Shown: piece after piece, positions 7,404 to 16,910 of the stretch
How the letters are laid out: each line of letters opens with the position of its first letter
Position numbering within the stretch: position 1 is the first letter of the stretch
Assembly (NCBI GenBank): GCA_031554725.1
Contig: JAVBUZ010000035.1
Span: forward strand, 1-23,596
Source of the DNA: JAVBUZ01 sp031554725
GTDB taxonomy: Bacteria; Bacillota; Clostridia; Lachnospirales; Lachnospiraceae
Direction of reading: 5' to 3'
Length of the DNA stretch: 23,596 nucleotides
Program-made: the position numbers and the translations under genes
The notes under the pieces: generated by a model
Database searches by the model: none
What the model was told of the DNA's origin: nothing
The model's input: the letters and a program-made list of their open reading frames with translations, nothing else

Positions 7404-8501
7404 TTATACGTTGAATCTAAAGAGAATAACATCCCCATCTTGAACTACGTATTCTTTACCCTCAATTCTTACAAGTCCTTTTTCCTTTGCTGCCGCTGTT
7501 GAACCAAGCTCTAATAAGTCCTTGTAGTTCACAACCTCTGCTTTGATAAAGCCTCTTTCGAAGTCAGTATGTATTTTCCCAGCTGCTCCTGGAGCCTTAG
7601 TTCCTACCGTAATGGTCCATGCTCTAGTTTCATCCTCTCCAGATGTTAGGTAACTGATTAATCCAAGAAGCTTATAACTAGCCCTAATTAATTTTTCAAG
7701 GCCTGATTCAGAAAGACCTAGGTCTTCTAAGAACATGGCTTTTTCTTCATCGTCTAGCTCTGCAATTTCCTGTTCTATCTGTGCACAGATAACAAACACT
7801 TCACTTCCCTGCTCTGCTGCAAACTTTCTTACTGTCTGAACATACGCATTGTTTTCCCCATCATTTGCCAAATCATCTTCTTTTACATTCGCTGCAAAAA
7901 TAACTGGCTTGTATGTAAGTAGGTTAAAGGAACGAAGCAATGCAATTTCTTCTTCATCATCTATCTCAAGACTCTTTGCCATATTGCCAGCTTCCAAATG
8001 CTCTTTCAAACTTTCAAGTAAGGAAAGCTCCTTTGCTAAGGTCTTGTCCATCTTGGCAGCCTTACTTGTCTTAGCAAGTCTTCTTTCTAGTATTTCCAAA
8101 TCCGAGAAAATAAGTTCAAAATTTATTGTTTCAATGTCACGTAATGGATTAACACTGCCATCCACGTGGATTACATTTGTGTCCTCAAAGCATCTTACTA
8201 CATGAACAATCGCATCTACTTCTCTAATATTACTTAAGAACTGATTTCCAAGTCCTTCACCCTTTGAAGCACCCTTTACAAGTCCAGCAATATCAACAAA
8301 TTCAATAACCGCTGGGGTTACTTTTTTGGAGTGATATAAATCGCCTAATTTCTTTAATCTTTCATCTGGTACAGGAACAATACCTATATTAGGGTCGATG
8401 GTACAGAATGGATAGTTTGCTGACTCTGCTCCTGCCTTTGTTAATGAATTAAATAATGTACTTTTTCCTACATTAGGAAGTCCTACGATTCCTAGTTTCA
8501 T
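7404..8501 (-). CDS. ychF: YchF/OLA1-family redox-regulated ATPase
   Basis: Obg-related P-loop protein that prefers ATP over GTP and associates with ribosomes; linked in other bacteria to stress response and translation. The 365-residue product matches the family length. Visible motifs are the G1 loop GLPNVGKST (7-15), DIAGLVKGASKGEGLGNQFL for G3, a coiled-coil insertion in the middle, and a C-terminal TGS-type end with HTDFERGFIKAEV and YVVQDGDVILFRFNV. The ATG at 8501 has GGAGAAATATAAAT upstream. It sits 14 bp after rsgA, where many Clostridia have rpe and thiN instead. Confidence 0.97.
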   Translation of the reverse strand: MKLGIVGLPNVGKSTLFNSLTKAGAESANYPFCTIDPNIGIVPVPDERLKKLGDLYHSKKVTPAVIEFVDIAGLVKGASKGEGLGNQFLSNIREVDAIVHVVRCFEDTNVIHVDGSVNPLRDIETINFELIFSDLEILERRLAKTSKAAKMDKTLAKELSLLESLKEHLEAGNMAKSLEIDDEEEIALLRSFNLLTYKPVIFAANVKEDDLANDGENNAYVQTVRKFAAEQGSEVFVICAQIEQEIAELDDEEKAMFLEDLGLSESGLEKLIRASYKLLGLISYLTSGEDETRAWTITVGTKAPGAAGKIHTDFERGFIKAEVVNYKDLLELGSTAAAKEKGLVRIEGKEYVVQDGDVILFRFNV

Positions 8502-8515
8502 ATTTATATTTCTCC

Positions 8516-9394
8516 TTAATATTTTTTCTTATTCTTTAATTCTTCATATAATTGTACATAATTATCATATCGTATTTTGCTAATTTGCCCTGCTTCTACT
8601 GCCTCTTTTATACCACATATTGGTTCGTTTATGTGTGCACAGCCACCAAACTTACACTTTGTCTCATATAGGGCAAATTCTTGGTAATAGCTCTGTAAGT
8701 CTTCTTTTTCTATATTCGTTAGGCTAAGCGAGCTAAATCCTGGGGTGTCCATGATGTATGTCTTATCTCCAAGGGCTATTAGCTGCGAATGTCTGGTGGT
8801 ATGCTTACCACGCTCAATCTTCTGACTAATCTCACCTGTTTCCATGCATATGTCCCCTTGGAGCCGATTAATGATAGAGGACTTCCCAACCCCACTTGGG
8901 CCTGCAACTGTAGTTGTTTTACCGCAAAGTAGCTCCTCTAATTTTTCTAAACCCTCTTCTAGCTTGGCACTCACAAAAACAACCTTATAGCCACACCCCT
9001 CATATATCTTTTTAAGCTTGTCTCTTTCTTCTTCAGTTGAGATATCTTGCTTGTTAAAACAAATAATACAGGGCAAGCTTTGCTGCTCCATCATAATAAG
9101 GAACCTATCCAGAAGATTGAAATTCGGAACAGGTTTGACAATAGAAAAGATAACTAGTGCCTGATCTACGTTGGCAACAGCGGGCCTAATCAGAGCATTC
9201 TTTCTAGGAAGAATTGCTGAGATATTCCCCAGCTTGTTCTCCTCATCTAGCACCTCAATCGTTACATCATCTCCGACAAGGGGCTTTTCATTATCTTTTC
9301 TAAAAATACCTTTCGCTTTGCATTCAAAGATAGTATCCCCATCTACGTGCACGTAATAAAAACCAGCTATTCCTTTTACAATTTTTCCCTGCAT
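8516..9394 (-). CDS. rsgA: RsgA, small-ribosomal-subunit-dependent GTPase
   Basis: Circularly permuted GTPase that helps late 30S subunit maturation. In the 292-residue product the G motifs come in permuted order: G4 as NKQD (114-117), then G1 as GPSGVGKSS (165-173), then G3 as DTPG (about 217). The N-terminus is an OB-fold. The C-terminus has the zinc-knuckle pattern CKFGGCAHINEPICGIK. KHTTRHSQL provides the switch region with the family's conserved histidine. AAGGA lies just before the ATG at 9394. It follows prkC by 16 bp; the prkC-rsgA order is common in Firmicutes, and RsgA homologues are reported kinase substrates there. Confidence 0.97.
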   Translation of the reverse strand: MQGKIVKGIAGFYYVHVDGDTIFECKAKGIFRKDNEKPLVGDDVTIEVLDEENKLGNISAILPRKNALIRPAVANVDQALVIFSIVKPVPNFNLLDRFLIMMEQQSLPCIICFNKQDISTEEERDKLKKIYEGCGYKVVFVSAKLEEGLEKLEELLCGKTTTVAGPSGVGKSSIINRLQGDICMETGEISQKIERGKHTTRHSQLIALGDKTYIMDTPGFSSLSLTNIEKEDLQSYYQEFALYETKCKFGGCAHINEPICGIKEAVEAGQISKIRYDNYVQLYEELKNKKKY

Positions 9395-9410
9395 AGATTC
9401 CTTCTCATTG

Positions 9411-11537
9411 TTACTCTTTTACAAATTCAATGACTCTTGTAAATGATTTTTCTTCTGTTGTACCAGGTGTCGTTATTACTTCACCAGTGTCTGGGTTGGT
9501 TACAGTTGTTGCCTGAGTCGTTACATTATAGGTAAAGGTAATCTTTCCACTACTTGATGGTATGCCACTTGCATTCGCCGATAAGGGGAACATACTTGTC
9601 GTTTGATCTAAAACTTGTTTTCCGCCATCTTCTTGAATGGTAACTCTCACACTTGTTCCTGCAACATAGTCTGGTGCCTCTGATACGGTTGGTGCTGCAA
9701 TGCTTGCATTTAATTTATAGGTCACCTTAGTCGCTCCCATGCTAAGCTTAATATCTACAGAAGTTCCCTTTTCTACATAAGAACCATCTGAATAGCTTTG
9801 ATAGCAAACTAAATCTGCAGCAATTGTTTCGTGATTAATCATTCCCACGCTTCCAATCTTTAGCCCTGCTTCAATCAGTTTTGCAAGTGCTTCATCTTCT
9901 GATACATTCAAAAGATTGGGTACACGAACCTTGGTATCTTCCTGTCCAAGACTTACTGTAATTGTAACCGCTGAGCCTTTTGGTGCCTTTTCTCCCGCTA
10001 CTGGATTTTGAGAAATAACATTTCCTTTTTCCACTGTTGAAGAATAGCTTTCTGCCTTATTTACCACAAAACCATCACTTGTCAAAACATTCAGTGCGTC
10101 TTCATAGGAACGGCCAGTTACAGATGGCATTTCGATTCCTTCTGTTCCAGAGCTAACGGTCAGTGTAACGGTTGTACCCTTATCGATTTTGGTACCTACT
10201 GTTACATCTGCACTTATCACAATATCCTCTGCATAAGCATCAGATTCTACATAGCTAATATTAATATCAATACCAATTTTTTTAAGTGCTTCTCTCGCTT
10301 CCCTTGTAGTCATTCCTGCCACTGCAATCATTTCTACTTGTTCTACCTTTGATTCTATCATGGTAGATGACTGTGTCTGGGTTTCACTTCCATCCTTTAC
10401 CTTGGACTCTTCGCCACTGAAATTAAAGATACCAGTAATTTTTCCTACTAAGAAAATAATTACACAGCAAATAATAATACCAGCAACTACTGCCAAAACA
10501 GTGGTAACCTTTTCCATCTTAGGGTCATAATCATCCTCGTACTCTTCCTCTTCTAGGTCAAGGTTATTCATCGAGCCTGTATCTGTACGAAGCCTAAGAG
10601 CCTCATCATAAGAATCTCTTTTATCGGTTTGACGCCTAATTTGATCAAATTCTTTTTCGGAAATAAATTTGGTGTTTCCTTCCGTCTGTTCATCTGCAAA
10701 TACTACAAAATCTTCATCCGGATTTAGAAGTGACTGTTTTAAATCCTGAACCAATTCTTGGGTAGACTGGTAACGTCTATCAGGACTCTTTTGGCAGCAC
10801 TTCATTACAATGTTTTCTACACTAAAAGGAATTTCTGCTACAAACTCTCTTGTCGAAGGTAGCTCCTCCTGAATATGCTTAATCGCAATCGCAACCGTTG
10901 TTTCCCCATTAAATGGAACCCTACCTGTTAGCATTTCAAACATGGTAATACCAAGTGAATAAATATCACTTTTTTCATCACTATATCCACCTCTTGCCTG
11001 CTCTGGTGAAGTATAATGCACAGAACCCATTACATTAGAGGTTATGGTATTACTGGTTGCTGCCTTGGCTATACCAAAGTCTGTAACCTTAACCTTTCCC
11101 TCTTTCGAAATAATGATATTCTGAGGTTTAATATCTCTATGAATGATATGATTGTTATGTGCCGCTTCAATACCCATAGCCACCTGAATAGCAATGCTTA
11201 CAGCTTCCTTATAGGAAAGCCTTGCCTTCTTTTCAATGTACTTTTTAAGGGTAATTCCTTCTACTAGCTCCATAACAATATAGTAAATTCCGTTTTCTTC
11301 TCCAACATCATATACATTTACAATGTTTGGATGCATCAGACCTGCTGCCGCTTGTGCTTCAATTCTAAACTTTGAAACAAAATTCGCATTTTCTGAGAAT
11401 TCCTGCTTTAATACCTTTATAGCCACAAATCGATTTAGCTTGTGACATTTTGCTTTATAAACATCAGACATTCCGCCAGTACCAATTTTTTCAAATATTT
11501 CATAGCGTTCGCCAATTATCATTCCTATCTTAATCAT
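9411..11537 (-). CDS. prkC: PrkC-type membrane Ser/Thr protein kinase with three PASTA domains
   Basis: Eukaryotic-like kinase that senses muropeptides or lipid II outside the cell and phosphorylates targets inside. The 708-residue product has a kinase domain (about 12-270) with the glycine loop GTGGMSDVYKA, lysine in VAIKVLK (41), HRDIKPQN (133-140), DFG (153-155) and a Thr/Ser-rich activation loop before GSVHYTSPEQ. A charged juxtamembrane linker (about 285-343), one transmembrane helix (about 345-367) and three PASTA repeats (about 401-463, 467-531, 536-601) follow. After them comes a distinct 100-residue C-terminal domain ending in a Thr/Val-rich segment. The RBS is AAGGAG, seven to eight bases upstream, and stp ends 18 bp before. 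Kinase and phosphatase are surely a functional pair. Confidence 0.96.
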   Translation of the reverse strand: MIKIGMIIGERYEIFEKIGTGGMSDVYKAKCHKLNRFVAIKVLKQEFSENANFVSKFRIEAQAAAGLMHPNIVNVYDVGEENGIYYIVMELVEGITLKKYIEKKARLSYKEAVSIAIQVAMGIEAAHNNHIIHRDIKPQNIIISKEGKVKVTDFGIAKAATSNTITSNVMGSVHYTSPEQARGGYSDEKSDIYSLGITMFEMLTGRVPFNGETTVAIAIKHIQEELPSTREFVAEIPFSVENIVMKCCQKSPDRRYQSTQELVQDLKQSLLNPDEDFVVFADEQTEGNTKFISEKEFDQIRRQTDKRDSYDEALRLRTDTGSMNNLDLEEEEYEDDYDPKMEKVTTVLAVVAGIIICCVIIFLVGKITGIFNFSGEESKVKDGSETQTQSSTMIESKVEQVEMIAVAGMTTREAREALKKIGIDINISYVESDAYAEDIVISADVTVGTKIDKGTTVTLTVSSGTEGIEMPSVTGRSYEDALNVLTSDGFVVNKAESYSSTVEKGNVISQNPVAGEKAPKGSAVTITVSLGQEDTKVRVPNLLNVSEDEALAKLIEAGLKIGSVGMINHETIAADLVCYQSYSDGSYVEKGTSVDIKLSMGATKVTYKLNASIAAPTVSEAPDYVAGTSVRVTIQEDGGKQVLDQTTSMFPLSANASGIPSSSGKITFTYNVTTQATTVTNPDTGEVITTPGTTEEKSFTRVIEFVKE

Positions 11538-11555
11538 GTTCTGCTCCTTAACTCC

Positions 11556-12284
11556 TTACGCAAATGGTTCTATCAGCACTACTGCGATATTATCTTTACC
11601 ACCATTGTTATTGGCGGCTTTAACCAATTCCTCTGCCTTTTCAACGATATCTCTTTGCCCACTTAATATCATACGTATTTCTTCGTCTTCCAGCATGTTG
11701 GTCAAACCGTCCGAGCACATTAATACAATATCTCCTGCATTTAGCTCTACACTGAAAAAATCAACATCAACCGATTCACTAGCGCCTATGGCTCTAGTGA
11801 TAATATTTTTATCCGGATGATTTCTCGCAGATTCTCTGTCGATACCACCCATTCGCACCATTTCTTCTACTAAGGAGTGATCCCTGGTAATTTGTCTAAT
11901 TTCATTATTAACAATATAAAGCCTACTATCACCTACATTAGCCACTTGCAAATACTTTCCAATTACAGTCGCTACCACTACAGTCGTACCCATTCCTTCT
12001 AGGTCTGGACTTTCTTCTGAGCGCTTTCTTATATGTTCATTAGCTACTTCTATTGCTTTTCCAAGAATTTTTACAGGATTTTTTTCAAAAGACTTTTCAA
12101 TCTCACTAACAATGGTTTCCACTGTATACTTTGATGCATAGTCACCTGCATTATGTCCGCCCATTCCATCTGCCACTAAAAATACATTGGACAGATTTCC
12201 AATTGGCTGTTCAGAGGTATAAACATAATCTTGATTCAGTTTTCTCTTTTTTCCGATATCGGTTATCGAAAACGTCTTTAACAC
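11556..12284 (-). CDS. stp: Stp/PrpC, PP2C-family Ser/Thr protein phosphatase
   Basis: Soluble metal-dependent phosphatase that reverses phosphorylation by the adjacent PrkC. The 242-residue product shows the PP2C metal-ligand motifs in order: RKLNQDYV near the N-terminus, VADGMGGHNAGD (about 38-49), GMGTTVV, VGDSRLYI, MCSDGLTNM and GGKDNIAVV. Length is typical of bacterial Stp. It starts with GTG at 12284, supported by GAGGAGG with seven-base spacing. It follows rlmN by 13 bp and precedes prkC by 18 bp, the standard rlmN-stp-prkC order of Firmicutes. Confidence 0.96.
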   Translation of the reverse strand: MLKTFSITDIGKKRKLNQDYVYTSEQPIGNLSNVFLVADGMGGHNAGDYASKYTVETIVSEIEKSFEKNPVKILGKAIEVANEHIRKRSEESPDLEGMGTTVVVATVIGKYLQVANVGDSRLYIVNNEIRQITRDHSLVEEMVRMGGIDRESARNHPDKNIITRAIGASESVDVDFFSVELNAGDIVLMCSDGLTNMLEDEEIRMILSGQRDIVEKAEELVKAANNNGGKDNIAVVLIEPFA

Positions 12285-12297
12285 TGTGTTTCCTCCT

Positions 12298-13338
12298 CTA
12301 CTTTTTTATATACCTTCGTCTTAGTTGTCCACAGGCACCGTCAATATCCCGTCCCATTTCCCTTCTTATAGTAACATTTATTTTGTTTTTTTCAAGATTA
12401 TTTTTGAAAGCCACAATTCTACGTTCTTCTGATTGAATAAAATCTCTTTCCTTTATAGGATTAACAGGAATCAAATTAATATGACAATTTAAATGCCTTA
12501 CTAAATTTATTAGCTCTCGGGCATCCTCGTCTGTATCATTGACACCACCAACTAAGCTGTATTCAAAGGTCAATCTTCTACCAGTGATCTCAAAATAATA
12601 CTCACATGCCTTTATAAGCTCCGCAATGGAATACTTATTGGCAATCGGCATAAGATTTCTTCTTTTTTCGTCGGTCGTAGCATGTAAGGATAAAGCCAAA
12701 GTTATCTGTAACTTTTCTTCTGCAAGCTGACGCATCTTAGGTACCAGCCCGCAGGTGGATACCGTAATATTTCTTTGGCTTATGTTTAAGCCCTTTTCGT
12801 CAGAAAGCATTCTGATAAAAGTAAGTAAATTGTCATAGTTATCTAGTGGCTCCCCTGTTCCCATAACTACCACATTGGAAACTCGCTCTCCTGTTAACCT
12901 ACTTATTGCATAAATTTGATCTAACATTTCTGAAGGTAATAGGTTTCTAACTAATCCATCTAACGTGGAGGCACAAAACTTACAGCCCATACGACAGCCG
13001 ACCTGAGAAGAAATACACACGGAATTACCATGCTTATATTTCATCCAAACGCTTTCTACCACATTGCCGTCAGCAAGTTCAAAAAGGAATTTCTTTGTTC
13101 CATCTAGCTTAGACTCTTGTACCTCTATGGCTTCAAGACTTGTGTACACAAAGTTATCTGTAAGCTTTTGTTTTAAATCCTTTGATAGGTTGGTCATTTC
13201 CTCAAAGCTTCTTGCCAGCTTTACGTGCATCCACTCAAAGCACTGCTTAGCCCGAAAGGACTTTTCCCCTAACTGCTGTAGCCTATCGGTTAGTTCCTCT
13301 AACGTAAATGATTTTATATCTTCCTTCTTATCCTGCAT
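12298..13338 (-). CDS. rlmN: RlmN, dual-specificity 23S rRNA/tRNA adenine-C2 methyltransferase
   Basis: Radical-SAM enzyme that methylates C2 of A2503 in 23S rRNA and A37 of some tRNAs. The 346-residue product has the [4Fe-4S] motif CRMGCKFC (cysteines at about 115, 119, 122), MGTGEPLDNYDN for SAM binding, TVSTCGLVPKM, and a cysteine at about 336 (DGACGQLRR) that corresponds to the catalytic methyl-carrying region. The Cys118 equivalent sits inside the CxxxCxxC cluster. The ATG is one base after the rsmB stop, with AAAGGA inside the rsmB end, so translation is probably coupled. Cfr is a related alternative, but length and operon context favour RlmN. Confidence 0.96.
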   Translation of the reverse strand: MQDKKEDIKSFTLEELTDRLQQLGEKSFRAKQCFEWMHVKLARSFEEMTNLSKDLKQKLTDNFVYTSLEAIEVQESKLDGTKKFLFELADGNVVESVWMKYKHGNSVCISSQVGCRMGCKFCASTLDGLVRNLLPSEMLDQIYAISRLTGERVSNVVVMGTGEPLDNYDNLLTFIRMLSDEKGLNISQRNITVSTCGLVPKMRQLAEEKLQITLALSLHATTDEKRRNLMPIANKYSIAELIKACEYYFEITGRRLTFEYSLVGGVNDTDEDARELINLVRHLNCHINLIPVNPIKERDFIQSEERRIVAFKNNLEKNKINVTIRREMGRDIDGACGQLRRRYIKK

Positions 13339-13339
13339 A

Positions 13340-14710
13340 TTAGTCCTTTGTCTTCCTTAGTCTGGCAAAAAAGAAACCATCACTATCATGTCTCCCTGGA
13401 AGTAGCTGTAAATATCCTTCCCCTGTGGTTTCACCTAAAAGCTCCTTGGGAAGATAAGAATCTATCCCCTCTAGCTTAAATGAATAGTTTTGGCACAGCC
13501 ATTTTACAATCTCTTGGTTTTCCTTTTTATGTATAGTACAGGTACTATACAGTAATATACCGTCTTCTTTTACATATTGTACCACAGTGCTAAGAATTTC
13601 CTTTTGTAAAGCCACAATGCTTTTCAGTGATTCTTCTGACACATTATACTTAATGTCTTGTTTCTTTCCAATAACTCCTAGCCCTGAGCAAGGTACATCT
13701 GCTAATACTATTTCTGCTTTCCCAATCATTTCGGTATCAAGCTCTCTAGCATCCCATACCTTGACCCTTACATTGCCAAGCTTCATTCTCTGTATATTTT
13801 CCTCAATAAACCCAGTTTTATATTCGGATACGTCTCTTGCATCCACCTTACCACTTTCAGTTGCAAGTTCCGCCGCCAGCATGGTTTTTCCGCCAGGTGC
13901 TGCACATACGTCTAAAACAAAATCTCCTGCCTTAATACCTGCTGCCGTAGTCGAAAGCATCGAGCTTATATCTTGTACTGTAAACGCTCCCTCATCATAG
14001 CCTGGAAGCTCTGCAACTCCTTCTACTCCCTCTAAATAGTAAGCATAGGATAAGTAAGGGTGCTGAGAAACCTTAACTCCCTGAGATTTTATATTCTCTA
14101 GTAACGTTTCTTTTTGATTCTCGGTAAGCTTCGTGGATACACGAATGGTTAATGGACGAATTTGTAGTAAGCCTTCTAACAGCTCCTTGGTAGTCTCCAT
14201 ACCATATTCCTCTACCCATAGCTTAACAAGCCACTCGGGCATGGAATATTTAATCGATAAATAGGCAAGAGGCGCTTTCTTCTCATCTGGATAAGGAATG
14301 TTTTCCTTACTGCTTGCCACCTTTCGTAGCACGCCATTTACAAAGCCCTTTAAATTATGAAACTTTCTTTTGGTTGCCAGCTTTACTGCCTCATTACAGG
14401 CTGCCGAATCTGGTACTGTATCCATATATAATATTTGATATGTTCCCATGCGAAGAAGGGACCGAATAAGAGGCTTCATCTTAGAAACAGGGACACTAGA
14501 AAACTGATTTAATACATAGTCTAGTTCTATCCTTCTTTCTAGTGTACCCTCTACTAGACGTTTCATAAACGCCTTTTCTTGTCCCTCTAGATAATTATAT
14601 TTTGTTAATACCTGATAGATAACCTTATGGGAAAATTCACTCTTACTTTCCATCTCCATCAGCGTATCTAGTGCAATTTCTCTTGTATTTACTTTTGATG
14701 CACTAGTCAT
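13340..14710 (-). CDS. rsmB: RsmB, 16S rRNA m5C967 methyltransferase
   Basis: SAM-dependent RNA cytosine-C5 methyltransferase with an N-terminal NusB-like RNA-binding domain (about 1-135: TREIALDTLMEM, QEKAFMKRLVEG). The catalytic domain shows VLDVCAAPGGKT, then LADVPCSGLGVIGKK and LLYSTCTIHKKEN, supplying the two conserved cysteines. From the ATG at 14710 it is 456 residues. The frame is open to 14740, but there the ORF would lie further inside the upstream peptidase gene and lack a good RBS. GGAGGA precedes 14710 by about 10 bases. Start and the peptidase's TAG overlap in ATGACTAG, an 8-base overlap that suggests translational coupling. Confidence 0.95.
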   Translation of the reverse strand: MTSASKVNTREIALDTLMEMESKSEFSHKVIYQVLTKYNYLEGQEKAFMKRLVEGTLERRIELDYVLNQFSSVPVSKMKPLIRSLLRMGTYQILYMDTVPDSAACNEAVKLATKRKFHNLKGFVNGVLRKVASSKENIPYPDEKKAPLAYLSIKYSMPEWLVKLWVEEYGMETTKELLEGLLQIRPLTIRVSTKLTENQKETLLENIKSQGVKVSQHPYLSYAYYLEGVEGVAELPGYDEGAFTVQDISSMLSTTAAGIKAGDFVLDVCAAPGGKTMLAAELATESGKVDARDVSEYKTGFIEENIQRMKLGNVRVKVWDARELDTEMIGKAEIVLADVPCSGLGVIGKKQDIKYNVSEESLKSIVALQKEILSTVVQYVKEDGILLYSTCTIHKKENQEIVKWLCQNYSFKLEGIDSYLPKELLGETTGEGYLQLLPGRHDSDGFFFARLRKTKD

Positions 14711-15413
14711 CTCTACGTCTTCCTCCAAACAATAGCACAAGTCTAAGTAGCTGTAAGATAGAAGAAGCTGCCGCCGCTACATAAGTAAACGCTGCTGCGC
14801 TTAGCACCTTACGTCCTCCTACTGTTTCTGCCTCTGTTAAAATACCATATTGCTGCACTGCTTGCAAGGCACGTTTTGAAGCATTAAATTCCACTGGTAA
14901 TGTAACCAGCTGAAATAGCACTCCTATGGCAAATGCCCAAATACCTATTTCTATAAAGGTTTGGCTAAGCCCCAAAACAAGACTAATTAAAATAATTGGA
15001 AATCCAAGGTTTGTTCCGATGTTGGCAATCGGTGCCAAAAAGGAACGGAATTTTAATAACTCATATCCCTCTTGATGTTGCTTTGCATGTCCGCATTCAT
15101 GAGCCGCGACCGCAACTGCTGTAATACTTGGATAATTAAAATTGTCATAAGAAAGGCGTAGCGTTTTGCTTCTTGGATCATAATGATCCCCTTGCCCTCT
15201 ATTTAGGCACTCTATTCTTACATCATGAATTCCTTCATAACGTAAAATCATATCTGCTGCCTGAGCACCAGTAATTCCTTTGGCATTAGCAACCTTTTCG
15301 TACTTTCTCATGGCACTATTTACCTTAGCACTTGCTAACATACATAAAACAAAACCAATTAATACTAAAATATAAGTTGGATCATAGTAGTATCCATAAT
15401 AACCGTAGGGCAT
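14703..15413 (-). CDS. Membrane zinc metallopeptidase (Zn_peptidase_2 family)
   Basis: Putative integral-membrane neutral zinc metallopeptidase, a family conserved between fmt and rsmB in Clostridia and of unknown substrate. The 236-residue product starts with a Tyr/Gly-rich segment (PYGYYGYYYDPTY) and a transmembrane helix (about 13-29). The zinc motif AAHECGH follows, with histidines at about 105 and 109 and glutamate 106. Two or three more hydrophobic segments come after it, with EFNASKRAL offering a possible third ligand. The start ATG at 15413 has GGAGG eight bases upstream. It ends with a basic RRRDD tail overlapping the rsmB start. Activity is inferred from the motif only. Confidence 0.88.
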   Translation of the reverse strand: MPYGYYGYYYDPTYILVLIGFVLCMLASAKVNSAMRKYEKVANAKGITGAQAADMILRYEGIHDVRIECLNRGQGDHYDPRSKTLRLSYDNFNYPSITAVAVAAHECGHAKQHQEGYELLKFRSFLAPIANIGTNLGFPIILISLVLGLSQTFIEIGIWAFAIGVLFQLVTLPVEFNASKRALQAVQQYGILTEAETVGGRKVLSAAAFTYVAAAASSILQLLRLVLLFGGRRRDD

Positions 15414-15437
15414 ATCTCTTACCTCCGTCTGTCGTCT

Positions 15438-16373
15438 CTACTGTCCTAACACATCTCCTACCTTTATCGTTGCACCTAAGAGAAAGTCATGAGTACTCAT
15501 TCTCTTTTTGCCTTCTAGCTGAAGCTGTGTTATTTGTAGGCCACCATTACCTGTTTGCACCGATATAAAATCCTTACCCACCTCATAAATACTTCCTAGA
15601 ACGCTACTGCCTTTTTGCTGTGGCAAAACCTCTGCGTCCCATATCTTAACTTGCTTACCATTTAAATAAGAATAAGCACTTGGCCAAGAATTTAGTCCTC
15701 TAACCAATCTTTCGATGGTTACTGCATCCTGCGACCAATCAATTAAGCCCTGTGATTTGCTAATCATTTTTACATGTGTAGCCTTATCTTCCTCTTGCAT
15801 TCTTGGTTCTATCTTACCTTGAACCAAAAGATCTAGTGCCTCTACAATTGCCTCGGCTCCAAGCTTTGCAAGCTTATCAAATAGGGATTCACCGGTTTCT
15901 TTGGGTGCTAAAGGTATTTCCTTTTGATACAAAATTGCACCGGTATCAATTCCCACATCCATCTGCTGAATCGTAATTCCCGTTATTTCTTCGCCATCAA
16001 TCACTGCTTGCTGTATAGGGCTTGCCCCTCTATACTTTGGTAATAGTGAAGCATGAATATTTAAACAACCATAGGCTGGAAGCTCTAAAATCTCTTTGGA
16101 TACAATCTGTCCAAAGGCTGCCACTACATAAACATCGGCTTCATACTGCTTTAGCTTTTCTACTTCCTCTGGTCTTTTAATCCTTTCCGGCTGTAACACT
16201 GGAATATTATGTTTTAGTGCACATTCCTTTACGGGAGTAAACTGCACTTCTTTTCCCCGCCCTTTGGGTTTATCCTGCTGGGTAACAACTGCTGTAATTT
16301 CATGCCCAGCGGCTATCAGCGCCTCTAATGCACCCACAGCAAAATCGGGGGTTCCCATATATACAATTTTCAT
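15438..16373 (-). CDS. fmt: Fmt, methionyl-tRNA formyltransferase
   Basis: Transfers a formyl group from 10-formyltetrahydrofolate to initiator Met-tRNA. The 311-residue product has the N-terminal MGTPDFAV, the folate-binding/catalytic NIHASLLPKYRG (105-116) with the essential Asn-His pair, and QMDVGIDTG with the catalytic aspartate (about 143). The C-terminal OB-fold includes VRGLNSWPSAYS. Start ATG at 16373 is preceded by GGAGG at six bases. It lies 17 bp after def, whose product removes the formyl group that Fmt adds. The def-fmt pairing is widespread. Confidence 0.97.
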   Translation of the reverse strand: MKIVYMGTPDFAVGALEALIAAGHEITAVVTQQDKPKGRGKEVQFTPVKECALKHNIPVLQPERIKRPEEVEKLKQYEADVYVVAAFGQIVSKEILELPAYGCLNIHASLLPKYRGASPIQQAVIDGEEITGITIQQMDVGIDTGAILYQKEIPLAPKETGESLFDKLAKLGAEAIVEALDLLVQGKIEPRMQEEDKATHVKMISKSQGLIDWSQDAVTIERLVRGLNSWPSAYSYLNGKQVKIWDAEVLPQQKGSSVLGSIYEVGKDFISVQTGNGGLQITQLQLEGKKRMSTHDFLLGATIKVGDVLGQ

Positions 16374-16390
16374 CCGTATCCTCCTGCTTT

Positions 16391-16879
16391 TTACGCTTCT
16401 ATTTCTTCATCCTCATCATAGGACACATCCATTAGCTCACCTTCTACCTTACTTACATATAAATTTCCATCTAGGTGATCTACTTCGTGGCAAATTGCTC
16501 TAGCTAGAAGCTCTTCTCCTTCTAATTCAAAAGGCTTCATATTCATATCAAGTGCTTTTACCTTGGCATAATTGGGTCTTGTCACAACCCCTGTTTTTCC
16601 TGGGAGACTTAGACAGCCTTCGTATCCTGTCTGCTCACCACTTGTTTCCACAATCGTAGGATTAATTAATACGTAAGGGTTTTCACCAGTTACATCTATT
16701 ACTACGATTCTTTTTAAAACACCCACCTGAGGAGCTGCAAGTCCAACACCATTGGCTTCATACATCGTATCTAACATATCCTCAACTAGTTCCTTTATTC
16801 TAGGAGTCATCTCCGTAACTTCTTTACATTTCTTCGTAAGTACCTCTTCGCCCATTTCGCGAATATTTCTTATAGCCAT
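16391..16879 (-). CDS. def: Def, peptide deformylase
   Basis: Metal-dependent hydrolase that removes the N-formyl group from nascent proteins at the ribosome exit. The 162-residue product has the three deformylase motifs: GVGLAAPQVG (44-53), EGCLSLPG (87-94) with the metal-binding cysteine, and HEVDHLDG (131-138) with both histidines and the catalytic glutamate. The EGCLS and HEVDH forms are typical of bacterial enzymes. It starts 31 bp after the priA stop and ends 17 bp before fmt. The C-terminal tail is acidic (YDEDEEIEA). Confidence 0.97.
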   Translation of the reverse strand: MAIRNIREMGEEVLTKKCKEVTEMTPRIKELVEDMLDTMYEANGVGLAAPQVGVLKRIVVIDVTGENPYVLINPTIVETSGEQTGYEGCLSLPGKTGVVTRPNYAKVKALDMNMKPFELEGEELLARAICHEVDHLDGNLYVSKVEGELMDVSYDEDEEIEA

Positions 16880-16910
16880 TTTACTATTTCCTACCTTTCT
16901 TTATATACAC

